From Herminiimonas sp. CN (GTDB lineage: Bacteria; Pseudomonadota; Gammaproteobacteria; Burkholderiales; Burkholderiaceae_D), in NCBI RefSeq assembly GCF_000622895.1, contig NZ_AVCC01000001.1, positions 62,001-126,000 on the forward strand: a stretch of 64,000 bases of DNA, in the 5' to 3' direction. The notes beneath the pieces are model-generated. The model did no database searches. It was not told where the DNA came from and saw only the letters and a list, made by a program, of their open reading frames with translations. A program made the position numbers and the translations under genes. Shown here piece by piece: positions 62,691 to 64,000 of this stretch (the stretch's first letter is position 1; each line of letters begins with the position of its first letter).

Positions 62691-62768
62691 CGGCAGTGCT
62701 TGGCGGCGCCTTTTCCCCTCCGTGGCAGGATCAGTTAATGACGATAATATTTTCAAAAATAGATCAGT

Positions 62769-63090
62769 TTCGTGCGATTGGCAACAGCCGGGACCATCAA
62801 CACCCACTACATTGTGCTGCGCCTGCAGTGGGAAGTCCGTTCGCAGTTTCAGTAATGGCTGGAAGCGCATTTCCCGGACCGGGCGCAGCGCGTCATGAAC
62901 CGGCTGCGCGAGATGCGCGGCGGCAAAGATTACGAGAGCAGTTTCGCCACGCGCATGCACGGCGATGGCGTGTGGGACGGATCTGATCCGGCAGCGTTTT
63001 GAAAAAGCCGTAGAACGGCTCGGCATGAACGGGAGCGGCAGCCGCAGCTGCTTGAAGCGCGGCGCTTCCGACCGGATTTGTTTTGATTGT
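62769..63090 (+). pseudogene. Remnant of a PA0069-type radical SAM protein
   Basis: Translated pieces match the C-terminal part of these proteins as I remember them: NTHYIVLRLQWEVRSQFQ, then WLEAHFPDRAQRVMNRLREM, RGGKDYESSFATRMHGDGVW, and, after a frame change near 62970, IRQRFEKAVERLGMN. A TAA interrupts at 62853-62855 and the frame shifts later. The N-terminal two thirds with the CxxxCxxC cluster are missing. It is not functional. Confidence 0.75.
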
Positions 63091-63114
63091 TGCGAGTGCA
63101 AGTTTCTTGGCAGG

Positions 63115-63516
63115 TCAGCCCTGGTTCAGCTGCGCCAGATGCTGTTCGATGGCGGCCACGTGCGGGTCGGTTTTTCCCAACTCGCGCAAGGCCACAGCCA
63201 GATCGTTTAGGTAATCGCGATTGGGGCCGCTCGGCCCCTTCGACCTAGCGATTTGCCGTGCTATTTGCAGTTCGGAGGCTGCGCCGAGGTAGGCGGTATT
63301 GTCTTCGGTGGCAATGTAGACCAGTCCTTCCACGCTGCTGCCGTCTTCAAAAGTGATATCCGTTGTCAGCCGCAGATAGCCGTTTTTCTCGCGATGGTCG
63401 AGGTGGTCGAATACTTCCGGCGTGATCAGGTAGCTCATGCCGTCGCACACGGCGCCGGGCTGTGCAATGATGGTGGCCACGCGTCCCGGCGCCGTTTGCG
63501 TGCCGATCCGGTCAAG
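63115..63516 (-). pseudogene. C-terminal remnant of a ChaC-like gamma-glutamylcyclotransferase
   Basis: The frame ends normally at 63115 and reads back through VFDHLDHREKNGYLRLTT and AQPGAVCDGMSYLI to GTQTAPGRV. These match the ChaC family, which splits gamma-glutamyl peptides such as glutathione. The family's N-terminal YGSLxW loop is missing; the sequence before GTQTAPGRV runs into the end of the LysR gene in another frame. So the gene is truncated, though a short GTG-started product (63480) cannot be excluded. Confidence 0.7.
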
Positions 63517-63526
63517 AGTCTGTCGA

Positions 63527-64000
63527 CTATTTGCTGGAAATCAATTGTCCGGTTAACCCGGTGCGCGCGACAGTCACATTCCATTCATGTGCAGCGACAA
63601 ACTTGAACAGAAAAGCGATGAAACTTTCGGCTGCCGGCGATAAGGACCTGCCGCTTTTGGTATATACGAAAAACTTGCGCGTGAGCTCGGGATCTTGCAG
63701 CAGCCGCATCTGCAACCGATACAGCTTGACCATCGGTTCCGCGTACGGCAGGCACGTCGTGATACCCAGATCGGCGCTGACCATGGCCAGCGCGGTCGTC
63801 ATGAACGTGACTTCGTTATAGGGACTGAGCGACAGATCGCGCAACGAAGTGTGCATATCGCGCAGTAGCCGCACGGTAAATTGCCCCTGCAGTGCGATGA
63901 ACGGGAAATCGTTGACGTCGGACCAGCTGATGCGCTCGCGCTTTTCCAGTGGATGGTTATTCGGAAACACCACGACAAATGGCATCTCAAACAGCAACTG
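63527..64000 (-). CDS. LysR-type transcription regulator, partial
   Basis: The visible 158 residues are the effector-binding half of a LysR regulator: FEMPFVVVFPNNHPLEKRER, LSLSPYNEVTFMTTALAMVS, LGITTCLPYAEPMV and the final LSPAAESFIAFLFKFVA. The frame runs past the window edge, so the helix-turn-helix domain and start are not seen. It stops with TAG at 63527-63529 and lies next to the ChaC remnant. Confidence 0.88.
   Translation of the reverse strand, partial: QLLFEMPFVVVFPNNHPLEKRERISWSDVNDFPFIALQGQFTVRLLRDMHTSLRDLSLSPYNEVTFMTTALAMVSADLGITTCLPYAEPMVKLYRLQMRLLQDPELTRKFFVYTKSGRSLSPAAESFIAFLFKFVAAHEWNVTVARTGLTGQLISSK

Overview
The window holds the larger part of a podovirus-like prophage (about 1 to 50,820) followed by about 13 kb of host chromosome (about 50,960 to 64,000). 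The host genes are an ABC-F ATPase, nadA-nadC facing nadB, a PAS-GGDEF-EAL protein, a cation P-type ATPase and a LysR regulator. Together with the high GC content they suggest a betaproteobacterium, probably of the Oxalobacteraceae/Burkholderiales. That placement is an inference from gene content only.

Layout of the prophage. From 1 to 11,000 lie leftward early and replication genes: a MoxR-type AAA ATPase with a partner gene cut by the window edge, dCTP deaminase, a 783-residue primase/SF3-type helicase, and many small proteins of unknown function. A family of similar stem-loops separates several of these genes, and an iteron-like cluster (7,686-7,852) lies upstream of the primase. From 11,310 to 48,058 lies one long rightward late region: terminase small subunit, terminase large subunit split by an intein, portal, scaffold, N4-gp56-type major capsid protein, connector, many small tail or fibre proteins, a lysis cassette (papain-like hydrolase, small membrane protein, three-helix holin, GH24 endolysin), large tail proteins, a four-gene accessory cassette (36,960-38,771), and internal virion proteins of 772 and 2,290 residues. 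From 48,351 to 50,817 lies a second leftward set with an ATP-dependent DNA ligase. If the phage genome is circularised, this set would continue the early operon across the attachment site.

No tape-measure, tail-tube or sheath gene was recognised, and with the P22-like portal and giant internal proteins this points to a short-tailed virion. No integrase is visible, so the left prophage end lies outside the window. The right end should fall between 50,818 and 50,962.

Most notable points: the terminase intein has the Trp/Cys/Thr signature of class 3 inteins and begins with Gln instead of Cys or Ser; a 134-residue gene between scaffold and capsid may be a cyclic-nucleotide sponge; a tail propeller-like gene is split by one in-frame TAA; the 2,290-residue protein carries an HExxH motif; and a cassette of unknown genes with its own terminator sits inside the late operon.

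In the host part, nadA, nadC and nadB make quinolinate and nicotinate mononucleotide from aspartate for NAD synthesis. The stretch 62,627-63,516 is gene debris: remains of a radical SAM gene and a ChaC-like gene between the P-type ATPase and the LysR gene.
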